This document shows positions 35,255 to 45,131 of a stretch of DNA of 64,000 nt, one piece after another. The translations under genes were made by a program, and so were the position numbers. The stretch's first letter is position 1, and each line of letters opens with the position of its first letter. Origin of the DNA: Lactococcus sp. S-13 (lineage in GTDB: Bacteria > Bacillota > Bacilli > Lactobacillales > Streptococcaceae); contig NZ_SDAK01000002.1 in assembly GCF_004210295.1 (NCBI RefSeq), positions 22,768 to 86,767 on the forward strand, given 5' to 3'. The notes beneath the pieces are model-generated. The model was not told the origin of the DNA. It ran no database searches and saw nothing but the letters and a program-made list of their open reading frames with translations.

Positions 35255-36063
35255 GGTTCTGTTGCAAAGTTTTAAATCTACTATCAAATAAGGTAGAATA
35301 ATAGAAAAAGATAGCAGGAGGAATGACGATGAATCATTTTAAAGGAAAGCAATTTCAGCAGGATGTGATTATTGTAGCCGTGGGCTACTATCTTCGTTAT
35401 AACCTTAGCTATCGTGAAGTTCAAGAAATCTTATATGATCGTGGCATTAACGTTTCTCATACGACGATTTATCGTTGGGTGCAAGAATATGGCAAACTAC
35501 TCTATCAAATTTGGAAAAAGAAAAATAAAAAATCCTTTTATTCATGGAAAATGGATGAAACGTACATCAAAATTAAAGGAAAATGGCATTATTTGTATCG
35601 AGCCATCGATGCAGATGGTTTAACCTTGGATATTTGGTTACGTAAAAAACGGGACACACAAGCAGCCTATGCTTTTCTTAAGCGGTTAGTGAAGCAGTTT
35701 GATGAACCGAAGGTTGTAGTCACAGATAAAGCCCCCTCTATTACAAGTGCCTTTAAGAAACTAAAAGAATACGGCTTTTATCAAGGGACAGAACATCGTA
35801 CCATTAAATACCTGAATAATTTGATTGAACAAGACCATCGTCCAGTAAAGAGACGCAATAAATTCTATCGAAGTTTACGCACTGCCTCTACCACGATTAA
35901 AGGTATGGAAGCCATCCGAGGATTATATAAGAAAACCCGAAAAGAAGGCACTCTCTTCGGGTTTTCGGTCTGTACTGAAATCAAGGTATTATTGGGAATC
36001 CCAGCTTAAATCATAGATACCGTAAGGGATTTTATTCTTTATTTAAAACTTTGCAACAGAACC
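35255..36063 (+). mobile_element. IS1216 (IS6 family), copy 2
   Basis: 809 bp with the same terminal repeats as copy 1 and in the same orientation, so copies 1 and 2 form an IS1216-tet(S)-IS1216 unit able to move through a translocatable circle. Right of it begins the pBC16/pUB110-like segment. Confidence 0.95.
35323..36009 (+). CDS. tnp: IS1216 transposase, copy 2
   Basis: Same DDE transposase as copy 1, with the standard MNHFKGKQF start (three codons upstream also possible), EIL instead of ELL near residue 34 and TTIKG instead of PTIKG late in the protein. Intact. Confidence 0.95.
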   Translation: MTMNHFKGKQFQQDVIIVAVGYYLRYNLSYREVQEILYDRGINVSHTTIYRWVQEYGKLLYQIWKKKNKKSFYSWKMDETYIKIKGKWHYLYRAIDADGLTLDIWLRKKRDTQAAYAFLKRLVKQFDEPKVVVTDKAPSITSAFKKLKEYGFYQGTEHRTIKYLNNLIEQDHRPVKRRNKFYRSLRTASTTIKGMEAIRGLYKKTRKEGTLFGFSVCTEIKVLLGIPA

Positions 36064-36146
36064 GTTGTATAAGTGATGAAATACTGACTTTAAAACTTAG
36101 TTTATATGTGGTAAAATGTTTTAATCAAGTTTAGGAGGAATTAATT

Positions 36147-36161
36147 ATGAAGTGTAATTAA
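36147..36161 (+). promoter_or_regulatory. tet(L) regulatory leader peptide, prematurely stopped
   Basis: After TTAGGAGGAA an ATG opens the well-known tet(L) leader, but it reads MKCN followed by TAA. The same frame continues CNRVQLKEGSVSLTL to TAA at 36207-36209, matching the 20-codon leader of pBC16/pTHT15-type tet(L), in which codon 5 is Glu. One G-to-T change thus cuts the leader to four codons. The leader normally couples tetracycline-stalled translation to tet(L) expression. Confidence 0.75.
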
Positions 36162-36241
36162 TGTAACAGGGTTCAATTAAAAGAGGGAAGCGTATCATTA
36201 ACCCTATAAACTACGTCTGCCCTCATTATTGGAGGTGAAAT

Positions 36242-37618
36242 GTGAATACATCCTATTCACAATCGAATTTACGACACAACCAAATTTTAATTTGGCTTTG
36301 CATTTTATCTTTTTTTAGCGTATTAAATGAAATGGTTTTGAACGTCTCATTACCTGATATTGCAAATGATTTTAATAAACCACCTGCGAGTACAAACTGG
36401 GTGAACACAGCCTTTATGTTAACCTTTTCCATTGGAACAGCTGTATATGGAAAGCTATCTGATCAATTAGGCATCAAAAGGTTACTCCTATTTGGAATTA
36501 TAATAAATTGTTTCGGGTCGTTAATTGGGTTTGTTGGCCATTCTTTCTTTTCCTTACTTATTATGGCTCGTTTTATTCAAGGGGCTGGTGCAGCTGCATT
36601 TCCAGCACTCGTAATGGTTGTAGTTGCGCGCTATATTCCAAAGGAAAATAGGGGTAAAGCATTTGGTCTTATTGGATCGATAGTAGCCATGGGAGAAGGA
36701 GTCGGTCCAGCGATTGGTGGAATGATAGCCCATTATATTCATTGGTCCTATCTTCTACTCATTCCTATGATAACAATTATCACTGTTCCGTTTCTTATGA
36801 AATTATTAAAGAAAGAAGTAAGGATAAAAGGTCATTTTGATATCAAAGGAATTATACTAATGTCTGTAGGCATTGTATTTTTTATGTTGTTTACAACATC
36901 ATATAGCATTTCTTTTCTTATCGTTAGCGTGCTGTCATTCCTGATATTTGTAAAACATATCAGGAAAGTAACAGATCCTTTTGTTGATCCCGGATTAGGG
37001 AAAAATATACCTTTTATGATTGGAGTTCTTTGTGGGGGAATTATATTTGGAACAGTAGCAGGGTTTGTCTCTATGGTTCCTTATATGATGAAAGATGTTC
37101 ACCAGCTAAGTACTGCCGAAATCGGAAGTGTAATTATTTTCCCTGGAACAATGAGTGTCATTATTTTCGGCTACATTGGTGGGATACTTGTTGATAGAAG
37201 AGGTCCTTTATACGTGTTAAACATCGGAGTTACATTTCTTTCTGTTAGCTTTTTAACTGCTTCCTTTCTTTTAGAAACAACATCATGGTTCATGACAATT
37301 ATAATCGTATTTGTTTTAGGTGGGCTTTCGTTCACCAAAACAGTTATATCAACAATTGTTTCAAGTAGCTTGAAACAGCAGGAAGCTGGTGCTGGAATGA
37401 GTTTGCTTAACTTTACCAGCTTTTTATCAGAGGGAACAGGTATTGCAATTGTAGGTGGTTTATTATCCATACCCTTACTTGATCAAAGGTTGTTACCTAT
37501 GGAAGTTGATCAGTCAACTTATCTGTATAGTAATTTGTTATTACTTTTTTCAGGAATCATTGTCATTAGTTGGCTGGTTACCTTGAATGTATATAAACAT
37601 TCTCAAAGGGATTTCTAA
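36242..37618 (+). CDS. tet(L): Tetracycline efflux MFS transporter Tet(L), 458 aa
   Basis: A 14-helix proton antiporter that expels tetracycline-metal complexes. The GTG start at 36242 follows GGAGGTGAAA. Recognisable family parts include [26 protein letters not shown] (motif A region), [24 protein letters not shown], and [13 protein letters not shown] (motif C). The length of 458 is that of the plasmid-borne Tet(L). The leader peptide upstream carries an early stop. Next genes are mob and rep of the same pBC16-like plasmid. Confidence 0.95.
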   Translation: MNTSYSQSNLRHNQILIWLCILSFFSVLNEMVLNVSLPDIANDFNKPPASTNWVNTAFMLTFSIGTAVYGKLSDQLGIKRLLLFGIIINCFGSLIGFVGHSFFSLLIMARFIQGAGAAAFPALVMVVVARYIPKENRGKAFGLIGSIVAMGEGVGPAIGGMIAHYIHWSYLLLIPMITIITVPFLMKLLKKEVRIKGHFDIKGIILMSVGIVFFMLFTTSYSISFLIVSVLSFLIFVKHIRKVTDPFVDPGLGKNIPFMIGVLCGGIIFGTVAGFVSMVPYMMKDVHQLSTAEIGSVIIFPGTMSVIIFGYIGGILVDRRGPLYVLNIGVTFLSVSFLTASFLLETTSWFMTIIIVFVLGGLSFTKTVISTIVSSSLKQQEAGAGMSLLNFTSFLSEGTGIAIVGGLLSIPLLDQRLLPMEVDQSTYLYSNLLLLFSGIIVISWLVTLNVYKHSQRDF

Positions 37619-37624
37619 ATCGTT

Positions 37625-37668
37625 AAGGGATCAACTTTGGGAGAGAGTTCAAAATTGATCCTTTTTTT
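37625..37668 (+). terminator. tet(L) terminator
   Basis: GGATCAA and TTGATCC arms separated by about 20 nt, followed by seven T, right after the tet(L) stop. Confidence 0.7.
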
Positions 37669-37689
37669 ATAACAGGAATTCAAATCTTT

Positions 37690-37950
37690 TTGTTCCATTA
37701 AAGGGCGCGATTGCTGAATAAAAGATACGAGAGACCTCTCTTGTATCTTTTTTATTTTGAGTGGTTTTGTCCGTTACACTAGAAAACCGAAAGACAATAA
37801 AAATTTTATTCTTGCTGAGTCTGGCTTTCGGTAAGCTAGACAAAACGGACAAAATAAAAATTGGCAAGGGTTTAAAGGTGGAGATTTTTTGAGTGATCTT
37901 CTCAAAAAATACTACCTGTCCCTTGCTGATTTTTAAACGAGCACGAGAGC
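37690..37950. other. Probable single-strand origin (ssoU-like) of the pUB110/pBC16 segment
   Basis: The non-coding stretch between tet(L) and mob contains several long imperfect inverted repeats: AAAGATACGAGAG with CTCTTGTATCTTT, a CCGAAAGAC...CTTTCGG pair, and TTTTGTCCGTT...ACAAAACGGACAAAA, and GATTTTTTGAG/CTCAAAAAAT. This is the kind of fold used to start lagging-strand synthesis in rolling-circle plasmids, and the position is where pUB110 carries its ssoU. The assignment is from memory of the region, not an alignment. Confidence 0.5.
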
Positions 37951-38059
37951 AAAACCCCCCTTTGCTGAGGTGGCAGAGGGCAGGTTTTTTTGTTTCTTTT
38001 TTCTCGTAAAAAAAAGAAAGGTCTTAAAGGTTTTATGGTTTTGGTCGGCACTGCCGACA

Positions 38060-38120
38060 GCCTCGCAGAGCACACACTTTATGAATATAAAGTATAGTGT
38101 GTTATACTTTACTTGGAAGT
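38060..38120 (+). other. oriT/RSA-like site upstream of mob
   Basis: The palindrome AAAGTATA-GTGTGT-TATACTTT at 38089-38110, followed by ACTTGG, lies about 70 nt before the mob start and matches the kind of nick region recognised by MobV relaxases. It is also where the mob/pre promoter and recombination site A lie in pUB110. Confidence 0.65.
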
Positions 38121-38181
38121 GGTTGCCGGAAAGAGCGAAAATGCCTCACATTTGTGCCACCTAAAAAGGAGCGATTTACAT

Positions 38182-39444
38182 ATGAGTTATGCAGTTTGTA
38201 GAATGCAAAAAGTGAAATCAGCTGGACTAAAAGGCATGCAATTTCATAATCAAAGAGAGCGAAAAAGTAGAACGAATGATGATATTGACCATGAGCGAAC
38301 ACGTGAAAATTATGATTTGAAAAATGATAAAAATATTGATTACAACGAACGTGTCAAAGAAATTATTGAATCACAAAAAACAGGTACAAGAAAAACGAGG
38401 AAAGATGCTGTTCTTGTAAATGAGTTGCTAGTAACATCTGACCGAGATTTTTTTGAGCAACTGGATCCAGGAGAACAAAAACGATTTTTTGAGGAAAGTT
38501 ATAAATTATTTTCCGAACGATATGGCAAGCAAAATATTGCTTATGCAACAGTTCATAATGATGAGCAAACCCCTCACATGCATTTAGGTGTTGTGCCTAT
38601 GCGTGATGGAAAACTGCAAGGAAAAAATGTGTTTAATCGTCAAGAACTGTTATGGCTACAAGATAAATTCCCCGAGCATATGAAAAAACAGGGTTTTGAG
38701 TTGAAGCGTGGTGAACGTGGCTCTGACCGTAAACATATTGAGACAGCTAAATTTAAAAAACAAACTTTGGAAAAAGAGATTGATTTTCTAGAAAAAAATT
38801 TAGCAGTTAAAAAAGATGAATGGACTGCTTATAGCGATAAAGTTAAATCAGATTTAGAAGTACCAGCGAAACGACACATGAAAAGTGTTGAAGTGCCAAC
38901 GGGTGAAAAGTCCATGTTTGGTTTGGGAAAAGAAATAATGAAAACAGAAAAGAAACCAACCAAAAATGTTGTTATATCGGAGCGTGATTATAAAAACTTA
39001 GTGACTGCTGCGAGAGATAACGATAGGTTAAAACAGCATGTTAGAAATCTCATGAGTACTGATATGGCGAGAGAATATAAAAAATTAAGTAAAGAACATG
39101 GGCAAGTTAAAGAAAAATATAGTGGTCTTGTAGAGCGATTTAATGAAAATGTAAATGATTATAATGAGTTGCTTGAAGAAAACAAGTCTTTAAAGTCTAA
39201 AATAAGCGATTTAAAGCGTGATGTGAGTTTAATCTATGAAAGCACTAAGGAATTCCTTAAGGAACGTACAGACGGCTTAAAAGCCTTTAAAAACGTTTTT
39301 AAGGGGTTTGTAGACAAGGTAAAGGATAAAACAGCACAATTCCAAGAAAAACACGATTTAGAACCTAAAAAGAACGAATTTGAACTAACTCATAACCGAG
39401 AGGTAAAAAAAGAACGAAGTCGAGATCAGGGAATGAGTTTATAA
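38182..39444 (+). CDS. mob: MobV-family relaxase (Mob/Pre), 420 aa
   Basis: The relaxase nicks oriT and pilots plasmid DNA into a recipient when a helper supplies the pore. The N-terminus MSYAVCRMQKVKSAGLKGMQFH is the MobV motif I, and HNDEQTPHMHLGVVPM is the three-histidine metal motif. The C-terminal half is a long coiled coil. The start at 38182 follows AAAAGGAG; the frame also runs back to 38113 without a site. Length of 420 equals the pUB110 protein. Since the window also carries a transfer module, this could be mobilised in cis or in trans. Confidence 0.9.
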   Translation: MSYAVCRMQKVKSAGLKGMQFHNQRERKSRTNDDIDHERTRENYDLKNDKNIDYNERVKEIIESQKTGTRKTRKDAVLVNELLVTSDRDFFEQLDPGEQKRFFEESYKLFSERYGKQNIAYATVHNDEQTPHMHLGVVPMRDGKLQGKNVFNRQELLWLQDKFPEHMKKQGFELKRGERGSDRKHIETAKFKKQTLEKEIDFLEKNLAVKKDEWTAYSDKVKSDLEVPAKRHMKSVEVPTGEKSMFGLGKEIMKTEKKPTKNVVISERDYKNLVTAARDNDRLKQHVRNLMSTDMAREYKKLSKEHGQVKEKYSGLVERFNENVNDYNELLEENKSLKSKISDLKRDVSLIYESTKEFLKERTDGLKAFKNVFKGFVDKVKDKTAQFQEKHDLEPKKNEFELTHNREVKKERSRDQGMSL

Positions 39445-39446
39445 AA

Positions 39447-39479
39447 TAAAAAAAGCACCTGAAAAGGTGTCTTTTTTTG
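39447..39479 (+). terminator. mob terminator
   Basis: AAAAAAGCACCT and AGGTGTCTTTTTTT arms around a short loop, immediately after the mob stop. Confidence 0.75.
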
Positions 39480-39660
39480 ATGGTTTTGAACTTGTTCTTT
39501 CTTATCTTGATACATATAGAAATAACGTCATTTTTATTTTAGTTGCTGAAAGGTGCGTTGAAGTGTTGGTATGTATGTGTTTTAAAGTATTGAAAACCCT
39601 TAAAATTGGTTGCACAGAAAAACCCCATCTGTTAAAGTTATAAGTGACCAAACAAATAAC
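39480..39660 (+). other. Double-strand origin (dso) of a pC194/pUB110-type rolling-circle replicon
   Basis: The segment TTCTTTCTTATCTTGATAC at about 39495 is the conserved nick region of the pC194/pUB110 family. It is followed by inverted repeats and by a 5' region with CCCCATCTG...AGATGGGG (about 39620-39675), upstream of the truncated rep. Since that Rep is incomplete, the origin is likely silent unless another RepU-type protein is present. Confidence 0.7.
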
Positions 39661-39667
39661 TAAATAG

Positions 39668-40224
39668 ATGGGGGTTTCTTTTAATATTATGTGTCCTAAT
39701 AGTAGCATTTATTCAGATGAAAAATCAAGGGTTTTAGTGGACAAGACAAAAAGTGGAAAAGTGAGACCATGGAGAGAAAAGAAAATCGCTAATGTTGATT
39801 ACTTTGAACTTCTGCATATTCTTGAATTTAAAAAGGCTGAAAGAGTAAAAGATTGTGCTGAAATATTAGAGTATAAACAAAATCGTGAAACAGGCGAAAG
39901 AAAGTTGTATCGAGTGTGGTTTTGTAAATCCAGGCTTTGTCCAATGTGCAACTGGAGGAGAGCAATGAAACATGGCATTCAGTCACAAAAGGTTGTTGCT
40001 GAAGTTATTAAACAAAAGCCAACAGTTCGTTGGTTGTTTCTCACATTAACAGTTAAAAATGTTTATGATGGCGAAGAATTAAATAAGAGTTTGTCAGATA
40101 TGGCTCAAGGATTTCGCCGAATGATGCAATATAAAAAAATTAATAAAAATCTTGTTGGTTTTATGCGTGCAACGGAAGTGACAATAAATAATAAAGATAA
40201 TTCTTATAATCAGCACATGCATTC
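39668..40224 (+). pseudogene. repU: Truncated RepU-type rolling-circle initiator
   Basis: The first 185 residues of the pUB110/pBC16 initiator are intact (CKSRLCPMCNWRRAMKH zinc knuckle and FLTLTVKN), but the frame ends just after NQHMH, in the HUH metal-binding motif, where it fuses into topB sequence. The catalytic Tyr region and about 150 C-terminal residues are absent, so this rolling-circle initiator should be inactive. Confidence 0.85.
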
Positions 40225-41178
40225 TTAATCACTTGGATATATTCTTTTTGTTTTAACGCTTCAATAATACTTGCTCTTGTCGCTTCTGTTCCGATCCCCT
40301 CGACTTCTTGTAAAATCTTGATTGCTTCTTCATCATCAACCGTTTTATTAGCGGTTTTCATAGCAGTTAATAATGTACCCTCTGTAAAAGCTTTCGGTGG
40401 TTGTGTTTCTTTTTCGGCACTCTTAACGTCAACCTCGGCATGTTCTCCAATGATAACCAAGGGTAACGTTTGAACGTCCTCTTTTTCTTCTTTGGTTTGT
40501 TGTTTGAAAAGAATTTTCCAACCTTCTTGTTTTGGTGTCTTTCCGATCGATTGAAACAGCAAATCAGCTACTTTCGTTTGTATCTTGGTTTCTTCATACA
40601 AGTAATCAGGTAAAAACATGGCAACGGTCGTTTTAACGACTAAAGCATATATTTTTCGTTGTAAATCGTCCATTTTTGCTAATGCAGATTCGGTAGGTAC
40701 TTGTTTTGTTGGGATAATGGCGTGGTGTTCCTGTACCTTACTACCGTCCACATAACGCTTTCTAGGCTCTGTTTGAACCATTTCGAGATCAAGTCCTAAA
40801 AAACCGCTATATTTGCCAAAATTTGCTTTTAAATAAGCAAATTCGTTCTCTGTAATAAATGGTGTATCTGTTCTTGGATAACTCAATAATTTTGCTTCAT
40901 ACAGTCCTTGCATAGCTTTTAAAGTTTGGCTTGCTGTCGCTTTATAAAGCTGATTGACTTTTGATTGTAAACTACTTAAAGAAAACAAACTCGGACTATT
41001 CGTTTTCTTCTCTTTGGTTTGAACATCAGCAATTATCCCCTCTTGATTGCCTATTTTAGCTTGTTTAGAAGAAACAAAGGATAAAAGTTCCTCTTGGCTC
41101 TTAAAACGCTGTGTGGGGCTTAGAACGCCCTTAAACGACCCTTGGTTTACTTTTATACTAGCTTCCACCTCGAAAAAA
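40222..41178 (-). pseudogene. topB: Topoisomerase (TopB-like) 3' fragment, interrupted
   Basis: The frame carries the catalytic part of a type IA topoisomerase: SYPRTDTPF with the active-site Tyr, VQEHHAIIPT, and EVEGIGTEATRASIIEAL. It is separated by an 8-kb insertion from its N-terminal part at 49153-49829. Its other end is cut too: after YIQVIKN the sequence passes into the truncated repU, so the C-terminal zinc-finger part is lost. The first residues of the open frame here (about 41179-41231) belong to the inserted element. Probably non-functional. Confidence 0.85.
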
Positions 41179-42859
41179 CCTGAATAATTCATAGCTCTAA
41201 ATTTAACCTGTTTTTTTGAACAAATTGCCAATTTTTAAATTAGGCAGATACTTTCTTCCAAAATAATGTGTTTTCGAACAGGATGCCTACGGAAGAAGAT
41301 CATAATAAAAATTATTTGTCTATTTAAGGGCAGACGAATCCCTTGAAAAAGAATCGGTTAAAAAATTTGTGTGATAACTAGTCTAAATCCATTGTTTGGA
41401 TCGCCGCAGGCGTTCAAAAACCTTATAAAATTCAGTTTGATACACATGATAACTTGACAGTTTGAGATAGACCTGTCTCCCAGTCTGAACAAGTTTACCG
41501 GCTACTTTAAGCAATATCAGCCGGATGGAATGAATCGTCATGCCCTGGTTCACTTTATCAAAACCAATGCTTTTTAAAAAATTAACGAGGTTGTATGCAA
41601 GGACACTGATCATCATTCTGACATGATTTTCTAAGAAACGCGGGCTATCTGTTTTATCGAAGTAAAAGCCACCTTTCGCTTCTTTGATGAAATTTTCCAT
41701 TGTTCCTCGCTTGCCGTAAAGAGAAAATATGACTTCAGGCGAGACATTGTCGGATAGATTAGTCACAATAAACGCATGATGAAATAGCAATTCTCCTCCT
41801 TCACGGACGGAGCGTATACAGACACGACGAGGTTTCGACCAGGATTGTGCTTGATAAGGTAGTGAAAAATACTGCACTTCTCGCTCTTCCCATTCTTGAT
41901 TGTCCCCGTAAAGAACAGAATGTTCAGCTAACTGACTTAACCTCCGATTGCTCTTTAATCGGATAACGTACTGGCTTTCAGTTGCTTCACAAGACTCATA
42001 CACCTCTGGTGTGGCGAAGCCGCTGTCACCCCGAACCAATATCTCGGTATGAGGTAACGTGCTCTTGTAGTGGTGTAAAAGCGGGTTGATAAAGGCTTTT
42101 ACCCCTTTAGATGTGTACTGATTGCCTGAACGCAGTTCAGCTTTTAAGAAATCTCCGGTCAGTCCATCAAAGGCAACTAATGGGTGATAGCCGTAGGTTT
42201 GATAATGGGCATTATAATCTGTTTGTTCTTGGCGTCCAAAGGTATCCGAATGTGTGGAATCGACATCAATGATTAACTCGGTGTCATTGCGAATTAAACG
42301 TGCTTTATCAATCAATGACTGATTTAATGCTTGGAGTTGATCGATGTTCTCCTCGGTGAAACGATCCAGAAACCGTGAGATTGAGGATTGTGATGCCAAC
42401 TGTTTTTTACCGAGTACAGCTTGAAAGACAGGATCCCGTCTTAATAGATTAGCTGATGAGTCTGCCGAGTAACCAGCAATTAATTGCATAATAAGCTGTT
42501 CCAATATCGCTAAGTTATCATGGGTAAAATAAGCCCGATGATCTGTAATATGGAGCCATTGTTTAGCTAAGTGCGAAAAGCCGAAGGTATTCATTAATTC
42601 TTTAACCAGGACTAACCCCGAATCACTTGATAGACGACCACCGGTATGTGAAATAGTGATATTTGAATTGAATTTAACTTGATTTTTGTGTAAGCTAGTC
42701 ATGAGAAGAACTCCTTTCTTATGGTTGGTTTCGTCACCTTTACCATAGCAGAATGGGGTTCTTTTTTCATCACTTAAGGGGTGAAACTAAAAAAGTAATT
42801 ATCAGACTGCCGTTAGGCAGTTTCAGACGGTTTCAATTAAAAAGTATGAATTATTCAGG
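41179..42859 (-). mobile_element. IS1380-family insertion sequence, intact
   Basis: 1681 bp bounded by CCTGAATAATTCAT and ATGAATTATTCAGG with one transposase gene. It resembles ISSsu5-type elements of streptococci and enterococci, but the exact name is from memory. Confidence 0.8.
41383..42702 (-). CDS. tnp: IS1380-family transposase, 439 aa
   Basis: The protein shows the family pattern: ISHTGGRLSSDSGLVLVKEL at the N-terminus, LIIDVDSTHSDTFG with the first catalytic Asp, LVRGDSGFATPEVYE with the second, and YGKRGTMENFIKEAKGGF with the catalytic Glu. The gene is full length. The product would act on both ends of the composite element. Confidence 0.9.
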   Translation of the reverse strand: MTSLHKNQVKFNSNITISHTGGRLSSDSGLVLVKELMNTFGFSHLAKQWLHITDHRAYFTHDNLAILEQLIMQLIAGYSADSSANLLRRDPVFQAVLGKKQLASQSSISRFLDRFTEENIDQLQALNQSLIDKARLIRNDTELIIDVDSTHSDTFGRQEQTDYNAHYQTYGYHPLVAFDGLTGDFLKAELRSGNQYTSKGVKAFINPLLHHYKSTLPHTEILVRGDSGFATPEVYESCEATESQYVIRLKSNRRLSQLAEHSVLYGDNQEWEEREVQYFSLPYQAQSWSKPRRVCIRSVREGGELLFHHAFIVTNLSDNVSPEVIFSLYGKRGTMENFIKEAKGGFYFDKTDSPRFLENHVRMMISVLAYNLVNFLKSIGFDKVNQGMTIHSIRLILLKVAGKLVQTGRQVYLKLSSYHVYQTEFYKVFERLRRSKQWI

Positions 42860-42929
42860 GTAAACATCTTTCGTTGTATTGTAAATTAACGCCATCCAAA
42901 ATTTTGATTCAAGATTTTCTTTCGGTTTA

Positions 42930-43457
42930 TTATATGTTTGAGCCAATATAAGCTACAAAACTGCTGTCTATCCATTTTTGAGTAACCTCATTTATATCAA
43001 TCCCAATAGTAGCCAACCCAATAATGCTGCAATCCAATTTCTCTAACAAAGCTATTAAAGCCTTCATTTGAGAACCTGTCTCTATCCAATCATCTACAAT
43101 CAAAACTCTTTTGTTCCTCACAATAGAACTCTTAGATATTTCAAAGCTTTTATCTTGACCTGAATAGTCGGTAAAATGTGTCGAAATAATCTCTTCTTTT
43201 GCGTATGGCAGCTTATCACCTTTTCTTACTCCAATAAACCCCACTCCAAGTTCTTTGGCTATGGCAGTGCCTAGTATCCATCCAATTGCTTCTGGGGCAG
43301 CCACATAATCTACTTTATTTTGAAAATCCAATGATAGTACTTTTACAATTTTATCAAAAACGGTTTTATGTGTAAAAATAGTTAGTAAATCATATTTTCC
43401 AATTGAGTTACGAGGTAATATACCTCTAATTTCATTTATAACATCAGTACTTTCCAT
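42930..43457 (-). CDS. Phosphoribosyltransferase-like protein, 175 aa
   Basis: A type I PRTase fold with the PRPP-binding motif VLIVDDWIETGSQ and the flexible-loop region VGVRKGDKLP. It resembles adenine or orotate phosphoribosyltransferases and is often seen next to ant(6) in streptococcal and enterococcal elements. It lies 43 nt after the ant(6) gene in the same direction. Substrate unknown; a role in resistance is not established. Confidence 0.75.
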   Translation of the reverse strand: MESTDVINEIRGILPRNSIGKYDLLTIFTHKTVFDKIVKVLSLDFQNKVDYVAAPEAIGWILGTAIAKELGVGFIGVRKGDKLPYAKEEIISTHFTDYSGQDKSFEISKSSIVRNKRVLIVDDWIETGSQMKALIALLEKLDCSIIGLATIGIDINEVTQKWIDSSFVAYIGSNI

Positions 43458-43500
43458 ACATTTACACCCCTTGCTTATGGTTAATAATCTTTGCTAATCT

Positions 43501-44364
43501 TTAAAAATAGTCATTTTCAACATATTTTTTATACATGTCCTCGGTATATCTTGTTATGTTCTTACCATACTCTGGATAATCAAACCCCAGTAGTTCTGCT
43601 ACCTCTTTGGACACTTCCCTGAACAATTGGTGGCATATAAATAATGACTTCCAAATATTTTCATAGGAATCCATGCGATATGTAGATAATAATCTATTCC
43701 ATAGATCTTCATCAATGTATTTGTTAATATACTTATAATTTTTCCCAACACTTAATGAAAATTCTGTCTTTATCCCAACCTTCCACGACATCATCCTAAG
43801 TAGTTCAAACCGTAGAATCTGGTTCAGATGATCGATTGCAAACAGTATCTCTTTGCGGCACAATCCTTTAATAACATAAGGTGTTACATTCCAAAATTCA
43901 TTGCAGCAATCATCATACTCCCTTGCGCTTGGCTTTCTTACATGATAATCTATATCAGTCGGAACTATGTCCCTTTTAATTCTACAATCTTTATCAATTA
44001 GAACCTTTATTAATTTATCGCCCTTTAGGTAATTATCTAACTCTTCCAAGGGCAATAAGGTAAGATCAATTTTATTGTAATCATCAAATAGCATAAGATA
44101 GGAAAATCCCTTTTCTTCAGGTGGGAATAATTCCATATCCTCCGGCTTTTGCATCATTATTATATTCCCAAATTGATTAAGCCAGTCATCATTAGATATA
44201 AACGGTTCTATATCACTTACAAAATATGTAATATCATAATCCTGAAATTCATCTTTAGGTATATTAATATTTGCGCGTGACCCCTCAAGGGTCACAATTC
44301 GAATACGTTCATCCTGTTCTGCTAAAGAAAGTACTAAATCCATCATTTCTTTTTCTGATCTCAT
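43501..44364 (-). CDS. ant(6)-Ia: Aminoglycoside 6-nucleotidyltransferase ANT(6)-Ia, 287 aa
   Basis: The enzyme adenylylates streptomycin. The start MRSEKEMMDLVLSLAEQDERIRIVTLEGSRANIN is that of AadE, followed by DYDITYFVSD with the catalytic acidic pair and FDDYNKIDLTLLP. Length is normal for this family. It is the second to last gene of a minus-strand cluster NTase-methyltransferase-ant(6)-PRTase. Streptomycin resistance is the expected phenotype. Confidence 0.93.
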   Translation of the reverse strand: MRSEKEMMDLVLSLAEQDERIRIVTLEGSRANINIPKDEFQDYDITYFVSDIEPFISNDDWLNQFGNIIMMQKPEDMELFPPEEKGFSYLMLFDDYNKIDLTLLPLEELDNYLKGDKLIKVLIDKDCRIKRDIVPTDIDYHVRKPSAREYDDCCNEFWNVTPYVIKGLCRKEILFAIDHLNQILRFELLRMMSWKVGIKTEFSLSVGKNYKYINKYIDEDLWNRLLSTYRMDSYENIWKSLFICHQLFREVSKEVAELLGFDYPEYGKNITRYTEDMYKKYVENDYF

Positions 44365-44396
44365 TTACATACTCCTCGTTTATTTTTTCTATATTA

Positions 44397-45131
44397 TTAC
44401 ATCTTCTTTTTTGCCGATACAATCAGCATCATTGGGCGTCGCATTTCATCCGCCATCCCCGGAATATCCATCATGTTCTCTGGCGGCTGTGGCTCCACAA
44501 TCTGATTTATTATAAAACTATTTGAAAGCAGTGTATTTAGATATGTGGTCAGTGTTCTATGATATTTTGTAACCTTTTCTTCCAAAAACATAGCTGTCCG
44601 TTTGCCCTCATAATAATAATTGTCCACCGGGAAATGCAGTATTTCTCCTTTTTCGTTATAATACCAGTCTTGTGTTCCATGAGCAGTAAAAACAGGATGT
44701 TCAACTGTAAAAACTAAATTGCCACCAGCCTTCAGCATCCTATATATCTTTTTTATTAAATTCTCATAGTCTGCTACATAATGAAACGCAAGCGAACTTA
44801 GTATTACATCAAAGCTCTCCTCTGGGAAATCCACATCTTCTATGGCACAGCATTCATATTCAATCTGTGGAAAATGGGTTTTTCCTTTTGCTACTTCGAG
44901 CATTTTATGAGAAATATCAACACCTACTACAGAGGAAGCACCGTTTTCCATCGCATATATACAGTGCCATCCATAGCCGCATCCTAAATCAAGCACACGC
45001 TTACCCTTAAAATCAGGTAGCATCTTTTTCAAAGTCTCCCATTCTCCCGCACCAGCCAGTCCTTTCTGCGAGCGACTCATTTGACTGTATTTTTGAAAAA
45101 ATATATTATCATCATATTTGTTTTCTTTCAT
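44397..45131 (-). CDS. Class I SAM-dependent methyltransferase, 244 aa
   Basis: The SAM-binding motif I VLDLGCGYGWHCIYA and motif II VGVDIS are clear, with VILSSLAFHYV later. It belongs to the UbiE/small-molecule methyltransferase group. It overlaps the upstream nucleotidyltransferase by 20 nt and precedes ant(6) by 32 nt, so the three form one operon. The substrate is unknown; the same cluster occurs in several streptococcal resistance elements as I remember. Confidence 0.8.
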   Translation of the reverse strand: MKENKYDDNIFFQKYSQMSRSQKGLAGAGEWETLKKMLPDFKGKRVLDLGCGYGWHCIYAMENGASSVVGVDISHKMLEVAKGKTHFPQIEYECCAIEDVDFPEESFDVILSSLAFHYVADYENLIKKIYRMLKAGGNLVFTVEHPVFTAHGTQDWYYNEKGEILHFPVDNYYYEGKRTAMFLEEKVTKYHRTLTTYLNTLLSNSFIINQIVEPQPPENMMDIPGMADEMRRPMMLIVSAKKKM

